A stretch of DNA of 20,663 bases from Prevotellaceae bacterium (GCA_031255055.1 JAIRTG010000156.1:1-20663); one strand, 5' to 3'; positions 1 to 7,070 are shown, counted from the first letter of the stretch. The notes: a model not told the origin generated them from the letters alone. Program-made: numbers and translations.

Positions 1-1
1 T

Positions 2-658
2 TCATTCTGCACGGCTTACGGATCCGCCTACAATCCGAGTAAACAAACCCTAAGCATTCAAGCGCTGAACATACTGCTTGGTCAATCCCGAAACTCGCTC
101 AATGATGTTATAAATGCAAAGAACCTCTACGAGTTAGCAGTAAACGAACGCCAAATCGAATTTTCCCCGCTCAAATCATTGTCAACCCGTATTATCAACG
201 CATTAGAAGCCACCGATGCTTCAAAGCAGACCATTGACGATGCCAAAAGCATAAACCGAAAGATACAAGGCGGACGTTCAAGTTCAAAGCCCGCCGAAGA
301 CGAAAAAAAACGAACCATTTCAACCTCACAGCAAAGTTACGACAACTTAGTAGAAAATTTCTCAAAACTCGTTGACCTCGTCGCTTCCGAGCCGAGTTAC
401 ACCCCGAACGAAGAAGAACTCAAAATCGAAACACTAAACACATACGTTCATAAACTTCATACGGCCAACACCGCTGTAATCAACACCAATACTGTATATA
501 GCAATTCAATGATTTCACGAAACGAAACCTTATATGCCGAAAACACAGGTTTGGTCGATACAGCCCTAAGTGTAAAAAAATATATCAAATCCGTATTCGG
601 AGCTTCTTCGCCCCAATACAAACAAATCAGCAAATTAGAGTTCACACGCCCGAAATAG
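2..658 (+). CDS. Uncharacterised protein, 5'-truncated by window edge
   Basis: The frame is open from the first bases of the window to a TAG at 656-658, so 218 residues are visible and the true start lies upstream. A TTG at 179 is in frame but sits inside the open frame and is unlikely to be the start. The visible part is rich in Asn, Ser, Thr and Ala, has no membrane segment and looks largely helical. Blocks that stand out are SAYNPS near the visible start, INRKIQG near residue 80, and FGASSPQYKQIS close to the C-terminus. I recall similar uncharacterised proteins in other Bacteroidota but know no function for them. The stop is followed at once by a hairpin and a tandem repeat in the same frame. 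The coding call is firm; the function is unknown. Confidence 0.75.
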   Translation, partial: SFCTAYGSAYNPSKQTLSIQALNILLGQSRNSLNDVINAKNLYELAVNERQIEFSPLKSLSTRIINALEATDASKQTIDDAKSINRKIQGGRSSSKPAEDEKKRTISTSQQSYDNLVENFSKLVDLVASEPSYTPNEEELKIETLNTYVHKLHTANTAVINTNTVYSNSMISRNETLYAENTGLVDTALSVKKYIKSVFGASSPQYKQISKLEFTRPK

Positions 659-663
659 AAAAC

Positions 664-704
664 AAAATACGGATACGGAATTTACATTTTCGTATCCGTA
701 TTTT
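664..704 (+). terminator. Perfect 14-bp hairpin after the first gene
   Basis: Positions 664-677 and 691-704 are exact reverse complements (AAAATACGGATACG with CGTATCCGTATTTT), with a 13-base loop. The right arm ends in four T and the following bases are AT-rich. It begins 6 bases after the TAG stop, which suits a rho-independent terminator, although the U-tract is short and the stem is not very GC-rich. The right arm also contains the start of the first 21-bp repeat unit. Confidence 0.6.
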
Positions 705-925
705 ATATTCTCTCGTCCGAGAATGTAATTATTCTATCCGAGTTTGACATTATTGAATCCGAGAAATATATTTTCCAATCCGAATTTGTTATTTTCGCAC
801 CCGAGAAATATATTTTTCAATCCGAGATTATAAACATAGCGTCCGAGAAAGTAAATATCCAATCCGAGATTTCAATTATTCAATCCGAGAAATACAATCA
901 AGCGACCGAACAACAAAAAGCTACA
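695..925 (+). repeat. Eleven-unit 21-bp tandem repeat array (TCCGAG box)
   Basis: Units begin at 695, 716, 737, 758, 779, 800, 821, 842, 863, 884 and 905 with no change of spacing. Most start with TCCGAG (variants TCCGTA, TCCGAA, CCCGAG and ACCGAA); the other 15 bases are AT-rich and more variable. From the third unit, units with AAA after the box alternate with units having TTT or ATT, giving a 42-bp higher-order period. In frame with the upstream gene the array reads as Ser-Glu heptads with no stop, but there is no credible start codon. It could be a phased protein-binding array, a 3' extension of the upstream gene, or a decayed coding repeat. There are no CRISPR-type unique spacers. Confidence 0.85.
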
Positions 926-1053
926 GCCAACAAGCGGTTTGGTACAAGTCGGGGTATATGCCCGCAAAAAGTTCTGTCGGACTTTCAAGCGTTCGCGCCC
1001 GTGCGAACATTTGTGTTCCCCGCCCTGCGCCAAGCCGCAAAAACGTTAACGGC
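926..1053 (+). other. GC-rich foldable element abutting the repeat array
   Basis: This segment starts exactly where the last 21-bp unit ends. Bases 934-942 (GCGGTTTGG) can pair with 1030-1038 (CCAAGCCGC) with one G-U pair. Outside that, GCC and AAC at 926-931 can pair with GTT at 1045-1047 and GGC at 1051-1053. Inside are two small hairpins, CGGG/CCCG at 950-964 and GTTCGC/GCGAAC at 991-1008. Base composition changes sharply from the AT-rich array. It resembles a dispersed structured repeat, but copy number cannot be judged from one window. It could instead be a structured RNA. The rest of the gap to 1127 is AT-rich with nothing recognisable. Confidence 0.45.
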
Positions 1054-1127
1054 AAGCGAGCGATAGCGCAAATAACAATAAAGTTAGAAATTGAAAATAA
1101 AACGAAAATATTAAACGTAAAACAGCT

Positions 1128-1808
1128 ATGAAGAAAGTGATATTTATTGTCGCAAGTCTATTTTTTATCATTAGTCCTTGTATCGGACAAGGATTGAATA
1201 ATAATTATCAATTTGATAATGAGGATTTAAAAAACATTTTTGAGTTACAGGGAATACATATTTTCAAATTTCCGTTTGAATTAAAACAAGGCGAGTACAT
1301 ATCTTTAAGTTATTGTATCTATGAGAATGGAATTGAGACAGATCGATGTGATTTGATTGAGGATTTTCAGCTTGAAACGGATATTCAAATAAACCACCAT
1401 TTATCACGTCGAGACACGACTATTTTTCATCGAATCTATTTTATGAGTCAAGGCGATTCTATTTTGAACATTCGTGTAGTGGAACCTGGAATTTGTGCAG
1501 ATAAAAAAATGAATATTCCGAAAGCATTGGAGGGTGGTTTTACTGCAAGTCTGAATATAGAGGACAAATTGCCTTATAAGAAAGATATTTTATCGTTTTA
1601 TGCCGTATATCAAGACAGTGAAAAATATAAAAAAGCGGGCGGTTTTTTAAATTGTGCTACAGGCTCATCTCCCGAGAGATTAATTGCGGATTATGATTTT
1701 GTTTTGATATTTTTCGCGGAAAAGATAACAAAAGAAAGAGCAAAAAGTATTTTAGAAGAAGATTACTATCGGCTTAAACATGTAACTAAAGAAAATGCCG
1801 ACAGATAA
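1128..1808 (+). CDS. Secreted protein of unknown function
   Basis: This 226-residue protein begins with a typical signal peptide (MKK, then a hydrophobic stretch to about residue 20, cut likely after CIGQ or nearby). A Cys at residue 18 lies near the cut site, but the surrounding residues do not form a convincing lipobox. The mature part is mixed, with many Asp, Glu, Ile and Tyr, and no domain I recognise. The C-terminal third contains a Cys within an LNCATGSSPERL segment and ends in a charged helix. The gene is clearly more AT-rich than the lpxK and bamA regions, which may point to transfer. The ATG start is chosen for the signal peptide; no clear Shine-Dalgarno or promoter is visible. It converges on the downstream nuclease gene with a 51-bp gap. 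Confidence 0.75.
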   Translation: MKKVIFIVASLFFIISPCIGQGLNNNYQFDNEDLKNIFELQGIHIFKFPFELKQGEYISLSYCIYENGIETDRCDLIEDFQLETDIQINHHLSRRDTTIFHRIYFMSQGDSILNIRVVEPGICADKKMNIPKALEGGFTASLNIEDKLPYKKDILSFYAVYQDSEKYKKAGGFLNCATGSSPERLIADYDFVLIFFAEKITKERAKSILEEDYYRLKHVTKENADR

Positions 1809-1859
1809 CAAACCGATATGCCGCCATGAAGAAGGAAAACCGCCGTTAGTGTTTAATCA

Positions 1860-2951
1860 CTAAAAGGCCTGCTTGTTGACAACAACAAACTTTTTCATCA
1901 TTTTCTTTTTATTTTTTGTAAGTTCGAGCAGGTATATCCCGTTTGTTAAACGGCTTATATCGATCCGACCGTCCGATAATTGGCCTGAAAGCGCCTGTTG
2001 TCCGCTCAAACTATAAACGTTGTAGTTCAAATCCGAATCGTCCGTTTTTATGTTCAGCACGCCGCTCGCAGGCGTGGGATAAACGATGAAATCTATCCGG
2101 ATATCGTCCGTATCGGTCGTCTTCCCCCATCCTTCGTCCTTTTTGTTACCCCAAATGTGCTCGGCCAATTCGGGATGGTCGACGAATGGATTGCGATTAT
2201 GCTGTTGGTTGTAAATCTCATCGTTCCGATTGATCTCTTTCCGGTTCACAGGGTCATTTCTGTGCCATTGCAACAGCATCTCGATAGCCCATTTCCTGAA
2301 TCCGAATTGACCGGTTTCGCTCCCGAACATGTCGCCTGTCCAATTGCCGCACCTGTCCATATAGCGCGTCGCCATGTAGAAATAGCCGCGTGCAAAGTCG
2401 CCCTTATAGGCGTCGACAGGTTCGAACACGGTACCCGAATAACCCAGTCCGTTTCTTGCGGTTCCCAGTTTACTGCCGTTGGTGGACGTCCAATTGACCG
2501 TTCCCACTTCCCCAAAAGGATTGTTGCCTCTCCGACCGTTCACATAGCCGTCTGTCGGGACGATGTGAAAAGCGTCGGAAATCATCGGCGATGCGTCGTC
2601 GAACCAACTTTTGGGCACCGAATGTTCTCTGTTATAACACTCTCCTTCGGCTTTATAGTTTCCGCACTGGTCGCTTCCGGGCGTGTAATAGTAGGCGGCT
2701 TGACCGTTTTGGTCCATCGAATACATGTCCCAAATGTACGTACTATTAGCGAGACGGATCGTGTCCGATGTTTTATATAAATTCCAAAGACCGCTGTAGG
2801 TCAGGTCTGTATGCCCTTTTATGACGTCGTAGAGCGCCGACCGTAACTCATTCCCGCTTTTACCTGTGGCCGGGTCGTAATAGCCGACCGGCTCTTGGGC
2901 TGTCAGCAAGAGGGGAAGTAAAAAGAATATTGTTGCGTAAATTTTTTTCAT
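1860..2951 (-). CDS. Secreted endonuclease I family nuclease with type IX sorting domain
   Basis: The 363-residue product is an endonuclease I/EndA-type non-specific nuclease (beta-beta-alpha metal fold). Residues 1-19 form a signal peptide. The nuclease core includes NREH at 107-110, whose His is the expected general base, followed by SVPKSWF, DAFHIVPTD at 126-134, NGRRGNNP at 138-145, GDFARGYFYMATRY at 184-197 and a C-terminal RNDPVNRKE block near 231-239, all typical of the family. From about residue 284 the tail shows YPTPASG, then a beta-rich segment with NGIYLLEL and a KKFVV end, matching a type A type IX secretion sorting domain. The protein is therefore inferred to be exported and released or surface-anchored, digesting extracellular nucleic acid for nutrients or biofilm turnover. 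It is a single gene with its own -7 box upstream. Confidence 0.93.
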   Translation of the reverse strand: MKKIYATIFFLLPLLLTAQEPVGYYDPATGKSGNELRSALYDVIKGHTDLTYSGLWNLYKTSDTIRLANSTYIWDMYSMDQNGQAAYYYTPGSDQCGNYKAEGECYNREHSVPKSWFDDASPMISDAFHIVPTDGYVNGRRGNNPFGEVGTVNWTSTNGSKLGTARNGLGYSGTVFEPVDAYKGDFARGYFYMATRYMDRCGNWTGDMFGSETGQFGFRKWAIEMLLQWHRNDPVNRKEINRNDEIYNQQHNRNPFVDHPELAEHIWGNKKDEGWGKTTDTDDIRIDFIVYPTPASGVLNIKTDDSDLNYNVYSLSGQQALSGQLSDGRIDISRLTNGIYLLELTKNKKKMMKKFVVVNKQAF

Positions 2952-3004
2952 ATCTCGTTTGTGCGATGATGGTTAGAATGAATAGGATGTAAAAAAATCG
3001 GTTG

Positions 3005-3012
3005 CAAAGCTA
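3005..3012 (-). promoter_or_regulatory. -7 box of Bacteroidota promoter for the nuclease gene
   Basis: On the minus strand the sequence reads TAGCTTTG, matching the TAnnTTTG -7 consensus of the Bacteroidota primary sigma factor. It lies about 53 bases upstream of the nuclease ATG. No clear TTG is seen at the expected -33 distance, so the call rests on the -7 box alone. Confidence 0.5.
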
Positions 3013-3120
3013 AAAAATAAACCGGCAGCTCGTTCTATAATTATCGTTTTTTTAGCATTTGACATTCATACAAGTTCGCTCTGTTCAAACATTCAACACG
3101 AAGAAAGAGAAAGATCATTA

Positions 3121-3222
3121 GTCGGGGGAAGTCTCCCCCTCGCTTCAGCCGCCTACGGCGTCTTCCGCTACCCCCTCTGCGGGGCTCCGCCCCGCAACGC
3201 CCCGTTTCCGGTACTCCATACC
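3121..3222. repeat. Cluster of four GC-rich hairpins, possible dispersed repeat
   Basis: This intergenic stretch is far more GC-rich than its flanks and contains four successive inverted repeats: GGGGGA/TCCCCC (3124-3129 with 3134-3139), GCCG/CGGC (3148-3151 with 3156-3159), TGCGGGGC/GCCCCGCA (3178-3185 with 3189-3196) and GGTA/TACC (3210-3213 with 3219-3222). No coding frame explains it. None of the stems is followed by a T-run on the plus strand, so they are poor intrinsic terminators. The pattern suits a dispersed palindromic repeat; only a genome search could show copies. Confidence 0.5.
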
Positions 3223-3292
3223 GCCTCCTAATATTACCTTCCGTTGCACAAAAAGATCACCGACACAGTAATCGACAAAAAATTTCGCAGAC

Positions 3293-3318
3293 TTGAGCGC
3301 ATAAAAAGTGTATCTTTG
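3293..3318 (+). promoter_or_regulatory. Promoter for lpxK
   Basis: TATCTTTG at 3311-3318 fits the TAnnTTTG -7 consensus exactly. A TTG at 3293-3295 could serve as the -33 element, but the 15-base gap is shorter than usual. Transcription would start near 3325 and give a leader of about 20 bases before the ATG at 3347. The box overlaps the GTG at 3308, which argues against that upstream start for lpxK. Confidence 0.55.
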
Positions 3319-3346
3319 TCTTCAATTATTGTCGACCGATCAACTT

Positions 3347-4414
3347 ATGAAAACAATATTACTGTATCCCTTATCCCTCATTTATAAATTCGGAACGGCT
3401 ATTCGGAACAAGCTGTTCGATCTGAATATTTTATCCGCCAAATCATTTAATCTGCCCGTCATTTCCGTCGGGAACCTGGCTGTAGGAGGAACAGGCAAGA
3501 CACCGCACGTCGAACTGCTGATTGATATACTGAAAAACAACTGGAAAACAGCCGTTTTGAGTCGGGGCTACAAGCGCAAAACAAAAGGATTTGTCTTGGC
3601 CGAAAAAGCAGTCGACAGTCGGAAAATAGGCGACGAAAGCTATCAGATTTATACAAAATACCCCGAAATAACCGTCGCCGTCGCCGAAAAAAGAGTCGCC
3701 GGAATCAAACACATTTTGAAACGACGAGAAGATACGCAAATTATTTTGCTCGACGATGCGTTTCAGCACCGCCGTGTAAAACCGGGACTCTCGATTCTGC
3801 TGACAGACTACCATCACTTATACACACAAGACCGGCTGCTACCTTTGGGCAGGCTTCGTGAACCGGCAAAAAACATGTCCCGCGCCGACATGATTATCGT
3901 CACCAAATGTCCCGAAGACGTGACGCCGATCGAATTGCGCACCATCGAAATGGGCATAAACGTTTATCCCTACCAGTCGATATTTTTTTCGACCTACGCC
4001 TACGGCGAAATGAAAGCCATTTTTGAGGAAAATAATTCAGACATTCAAACGCTTGACGCATTGAAACAAGCAAGAAAACCGGTTATTTTAGTGGCGGGGA
4101 TCGCATCTCCTTCACAATTTTTGTCCTGTTTGGAAAAATACGCAACGGAAATCACACCCTTTTTCTTTCCCGACCACTATCAGTTCAAGCCGAAAGACTA
4201 CCAAATCATCGAGCAAAATGCGCTGGAGCAAAATGCGCCGGTCATCGTAACCGAAAAAGACGCCGCTCGCTTAACATGCGACGAAAAATATCCCAAAACA
4301 CTCAGAGAGCGAACTTTTTCAATCGGCATACAAGTAAAGATATTACAAGATAAAAACGATTTATTTATTCAAAAAATAACGAACTATGTTAAAGAAAATT
4401 CAAGAAACGGCTGA
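3347..4414 (+). CDS. lpxK: Tetraacyldisaccharide 4'-kinase LpxK
   Basis: LpxK uses ATP to phosphorylate the 4' position of the lipid A disaccharide at the inner membrane, a late step of lipid A synthesis. The 355-residue protein has an N-terminal hydrophobic/amphipathic helix, then PVISVGNLAVGGTGKTP with the P-loop at about residues 47-53, the SRGYKRK motif, the LLDDAFQHRRVKPGLSILL block and a VTEKDAARL motif near the C-terminus, all characteristic of the family. I chose the ATG at 3347 because the frame's upstream GTG at 3308 lies within the promoter -7 box. The last 29 bases overlap the start of the phosphorylase gene in another frame, so the two are probably translationally coupled. Confidence 0.95.
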   Translation: MKTILLYPLSLIYKFGTAIRNKLFDLNILSAKSFNLPVISVGNLAVGGTGKTPHVELLIDILKNNWKTAVLSRGYKRKTKGFVLAEKAVDSRKIGDESYQIYTKYPEITVAVAEKRVAGIKHILKRREDTQIILLDDAFQHRRVKPGLSILLTDYHHLYTQDRLLPLGRLREPAKNMSRADMIIVTKCPEDVTPIELRTIEMGINVYPYQSIFFSTYAYGEMKAIFEENNSDIQTLDALKQARKPVILVAGIASPSQFLSCLEKYATEITPFFFPDHYQFKPKDYQIIEQNALEQNAPVIVTEKDAARLTCDEKYPKTLRERTFSIGIQVKILQDKNDLFIQKITNYVKENSRNG

Positions 4415-5198
4415 TTTTTTAAAGAAAGAAATCAGCGCCCGCCCCAAAACGGGTATTATTTTAGGCACAGGATTGGGCAATTTAGTCACACAGATGACCG
4501 AGAAACGGGAAATCCCGTACGACATCATTCCGCACTTCCCCGTATCAACAGTTGAAGGACACAGCGGAAAGCTGATTTTCGGGAAACTGGGTGATGTCGA
4601 TATTATGGCCATGCAGGGCCGATTCCATTACTACGAAGGATACGAGATGAAAGAAGTGACGTTTCCCGTACGTGTAATGAAAGCGTTAGGCATCGAAAAC
4701 TTGCTGGTATCAAACGCTTCGGGCGGCATGAATCCCGACTTTGAAATCGGCGATTTGATGATCATCACCGACCATATCAATGTTTTTCCCGAACATCCGT
4801 TGAGAGGCAAAAACCACAACGAATTAGGCGCTCGTTTTCCCGACATGAGCGAAGCATATTCAAAAGACTTTATCCTAAGAGCCAAAGACATTGCCGAAAA
4901 ACACAGCATCAAGGTTGTCGAAGGCGTTTATGTAGGTACCAGCGGGCCGACTTTTGAAACGCCTGCCGAATATAACTACTTTCGCATTATCGGCGGCGAC
5001 GCTGTCGGCATGAGCACTGTTCCCGAAGTGATAGTAGCCAATCATGCGGGTATGCGCGTATTCGGCATGTCGATCATTACCGACTTGGGCGTTCCGGGAA
5101 AAATCGTAGAAGTATCGCACGAAGAAGTACAGGAAATCGGCAACAAAGCGCAACCCCTGATGACGCTCATCATGAAAGAATTGGTTGCTCAACTATAA
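4386..5198 (+). CDS. punA: Purine nucleoside phosphorylase (trimeric, class II type)
   Basis: The 270-residue protein matches the trimeric purine nucleoside phosphorylase family, which splits inosine and guanosine with phosphate to give the base and (deoxy)ribose 1-phosphate in purine salvage. Visible motifs are LGTGLGNL near residue 26 (phosphate site), VEGHSGKL, MQGRFHYYEGY, VSNASGGMN near the middle, GVYVGTSGPTFETPAEY, and DAVGMSTVPEVIVANH with the Glu, Met and later Asp of the base- and ribose-binding site. The length is normal and nothing is missing. It begins inside the end of lpxK and is followed by an intrinsic terminator, so lpxK and this gene form a two-gene transcript although their pathways are unrelated. 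Confidence 0.95.
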   Translation: MLKKIQETADFLKKEISARPKTGIILGTGLGNLVTQMTEKREIPYDIIPHFPVSTVEGHSGKLIFGKLGDVDIMAMQGRFHYYEGYEMKEVTFPVRVMKALGIENLLVSNASGGMNPDFEIGDLMIITDHINVFPEHPLRGKNHNELGARFPDMSEAYSKDFILRAKDIAEKHSIKVVEGVYVGTSGPTFETPAEYNYFRIIGGDAVGMSTVPEVIVANHAGMRVFGMSIITDLGVPGKIVEVSHEEVQEIGNKAQPLMTLIMKELVAQL

Positions 5199-5221
5199 AT
5201 CATACCGCATCGGAACATTCG

Positions 5222-5255
5222 CCGCCGAAGAGTCGTCCGATTCTTCGGCGGTTTT
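5222..5255 (+). terminator. Rho-independent terminator of lpxK-punA
   Basis: CCGCCGAAGA at 5222-5231 pairs perfectly with TCTTCGGCGG at 5242-5251, with a 10-base loop, followed by TTTT. It stands 23 bases after the phosphorylase stop codon. Confidence 0.8.
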
Positions 5256-5296
5256 GTCCGGTACCGCCCCATCTTCCGTATCTCGGAAAAATGATG

Positions 5297-5304
5297 TACT
5301 TTTG
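5297..5304 (+). promoter_or_regulatory. -7 box for the SpmAB-ybeY unit
   Basis: TACTTTTG fits the TAnnTTTG -7 consensus and lies between the upstream terminator and the next gene, about 80 bases before its ATG. No TTG is evident at the -33 position. Confidence 0.5.
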
Positions 5305-5384
5305 CGCCGTTTGTCTAAAGTGCGAAACATCCGCCGCAGACAAAATTACCCATCATTCCTGTAAATGCTTATCGAGGTATATCC

Positions 5385-6617
5385 ATGACATTGAACTATA
5401 TCTGGCTCGCTTTCTTCATGATTGCTTTTATTGTCGCCCTCGTCCGATTGATACTCTTCGGAGACGTTGAGACATTTAACACGACGGTAAATTCAACATT
5501 CGTTTCCGCAAAAAACGGCTTTGAAATATCACTGGGACTGACAGGCGTACTCGCGCTGTGGATGGGCCTGATGAAAATCGGAGAACAAAGCGGATTGATA
5601 CAACTATTCTCAAAAGCCATGAATCCGCTGTTCGGCAGATTGTTTCCCGATATTCCTAAAAATCATCCGGCGAGCGGCTCTATTCTGCTGAATATCTCGG
5701 CAAATCTGTTGGGTCTGGATAATGCGGCGACGCCCGCCGGTCTGCAAGCCATGAAAGAACTGCAGGAAATCAATCCCGACAAGAAAAAAGCCTCCAACCC
5801 GATGATTATGTTTTTGGTACTAAACGCATCGGGGATGACCCTGATACCGGTTTCGGTCATGACAATCCGTGCGCAAATGGGGGCCTCAAACCCCGCCGAT
5901 GTGTTTATCCCGATTCTGATAGCAACCTTTGTCTCAACCATGCTGGGCGTACTGGCGGTGTGCATCAAACAGAAAATAAGGATATTCGACAAAGTGATTT
6001 TAGGCACATTCGGCGCCATTGCCTTGCTGATAGCGCTGATAATATTCACGTTCAACAGGATGGATGCGGAACAAACACAAAAAATATCGGCTCTCGTTGC
6101 CGGTATCGTGCTGTTCGGCATCATTATTTTCATCCTACTCAGCGGGGTTGTGAAGAAAATCAATGTGTATGACGCTTTTATCGAAGGCGCAAAAGACGGA
6201 TTCATGACAGCCGTGCGCATCATTCCTTATCTCATTGCGATACTGGTAGCTGTAGGGATGTTTCGTGCATCGGGATCGCTTGATTTTTTGAGTGGCGGTC
6301 TGAAGTCCCTCGTCGCACTTCTCGGATTCGATACGCAATGGGTTGACGCCATTCCGACAGCCCTGATGAAGCCTCTGAGCGGAAGCGGAGCCAGAGGAAT
6401 GATGGTCGAGACAATGGCCAATTTCGGTTCCGACTCGTTTGCGGGCAGACTCGCAGGCGTCTTTCAAGGCTCGACAGATACGACGTTCTATGTCGTGGCC
6501 GTCTATTACGGCAGCATCGCCGTCAAAAACAGCCGTTATACAATCCCTTATGCTCTGCTCGCCGACCTGATCGGCATCGTCACGGCGATAGGAGTGGCCT
6601 ACCTGTTTTTCGGATAA
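5385..6617 (+). CDS. Fused SpmA/SpmB-type nucleoside recognition (Gate domain) membrane protein
   Basis: The 410-residue protein is a polytopic inner-membrane protein with about ten hydrophobic segments. The N-terminal half resembles spore maturation protein A, with an NGFEISLGLTGVLALWMGLMK stretch (quoted in part: LTGVLALWMGL) and NLLGLDNAATPAG. The C-terminal half resembles spore maturation protein B, with DGFMTAVRIIPYLIAILV, ALMKPLSGSGARG and FQGSTDTTFYVVAVYYG. In Bacillus these are two proteins encoded by adjacent genes; here they form one chain. Both halves belong to the nucleoside-recognition/Gate family, whose substrate is generally unknown, and a non-sporulating Bacteroidota cell must use it for something other than spores. 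A GAGG at 5374-5377 supports the ATG start. It lies 30 bp before ybeY, likely in one transcript. Confidence 0.88.
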   Translation: MTLNYIWLAFFMIAFIVALVRLILFGDVETFNTTVNSTFVSAKNGFEISLGLTGVLALWMGLMKIGEQSGLIQLFSKAMNPLFGRLFPDIPKNHPASGSILLNISANLLGLDNAATPAGLQAMKELQEINPDKKKASNPMIMFLVLNASGMTLIPVSVMTIRAQMGASNPADVFIPILIATFVSTMLGVLAVCIKQKIRIFDKVILGTFGAIALLIALIIFTFNRMDAEQTQKISALVAGIVLFGIIIFILLSGVVKKINVYDAFIEGAKDGFMTAVRIIPYLIAILVAVGMFRASGSLDFLSGGLKSLVALLGFDTQWVDAIPTALMKPLSGSGARGMMVETMANFGSDSFAGRLAGVFQGSTDTTFYVVAVYYGSIAVKNSRYTIPYALLADLIGIVTAIGVAYLFFG

Positions 6618-6647
6618 TGTGTTTGTCGGATACTAACTGAAATTGAT

Positions 6648-7070
6648 ATGCCGGTACGATTCCAACACGAAGATACAGCAATGCCTCGGATGGATGTCGC
6701 GAAGACAATCCGATGGATAAAAAATACCGCAAGCCGCTATCAAAAGAAAACAGGCGACATCAACTATCTGTTTTGCTCCGACAAGCGGATATTGGAAGTT
6801 AATAACCAATTCCTCCACCACGATTATTATACGGATATAATCACATTCGACTACAGCGAACACAACAGGATTGCAGGCGATATTTTTATCAGTATCGACA
6901 CCGTCAGGTCGAATGCGGAGACGTTCGAAACCCCGTTCACAGAGGAACTCAACAGGGTGATTATTCACGGAATTTTGCACCTGTGCGGATATGCGGACAA
7001 AACCGCCGAAGAAGCAAAAAACATGCGCCTGATGGAATATGAAGCCCTTTTGCAATGGAATTTATTGTAG
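6648..7070 (+). CDS. ybeY: rRNA maturation RNase YbeY
   Basis: YbeY is a small metal-dependent endoribonuclease that acts in 16S rRNA 3' end maturation and ribosome quality control. The 140-residue product shows the family pattern: a segment around YLFCSDKRILEVNNQFL, then TDIITFDYS, AGDIFISIDTV and the metal site HGILHLCGYADKT. In the usual HxxxHxxxxxH site the ligands would be H107, H111 and residue 117; here residue 117 is Asp. From memory, Asp here is common in Bacteroidota YbeY proteins, so the enzyme is probably active. It follows the SpmAB gene by 30 bp. The next gene has its own promoter, so ybeY is probably last in its transcript, although no clear terminator is seen after it. Confidence 0.92.
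   Translation: MPVRFQHEDTAMPRMDVAKTIRWIKNTASRYQKKTGDINYLFCSDKRILEVNNQFLHHDYYTDIITFDYSEHNRIAGDIFISIDTVRSNAETFETPFTEELNRVIIHGILHLCGYADKTAEEAKNMRLMEYEALLQWNLL

Noticed and set aside
695..925. CRISPR array
   Set aside because: The period is 21 bp with a degenerate filler, without separate conserved repeats and unique spacers of typical length, and no cas genes are nearby.
1998..2780. Long open frame antisense to the nuclease gene (260 codons)
   Set aside because: It lies wholly inside a gene with clear family motifs on the other strand, and its product has no recognisable features.
3308..3346. GTG start giving LpxK 13 extra residues
   Set aside because: The GTG overlaps the TATCTTTG promoter box; the ATG at 3347 gives the normal N-terminus.
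5663..6223. 186-codon minus-strand frame within the SpmAB gene
   Set aside because: A shadow of a hydrophobic membrane-protein gene whose own frame is clearly conserved.
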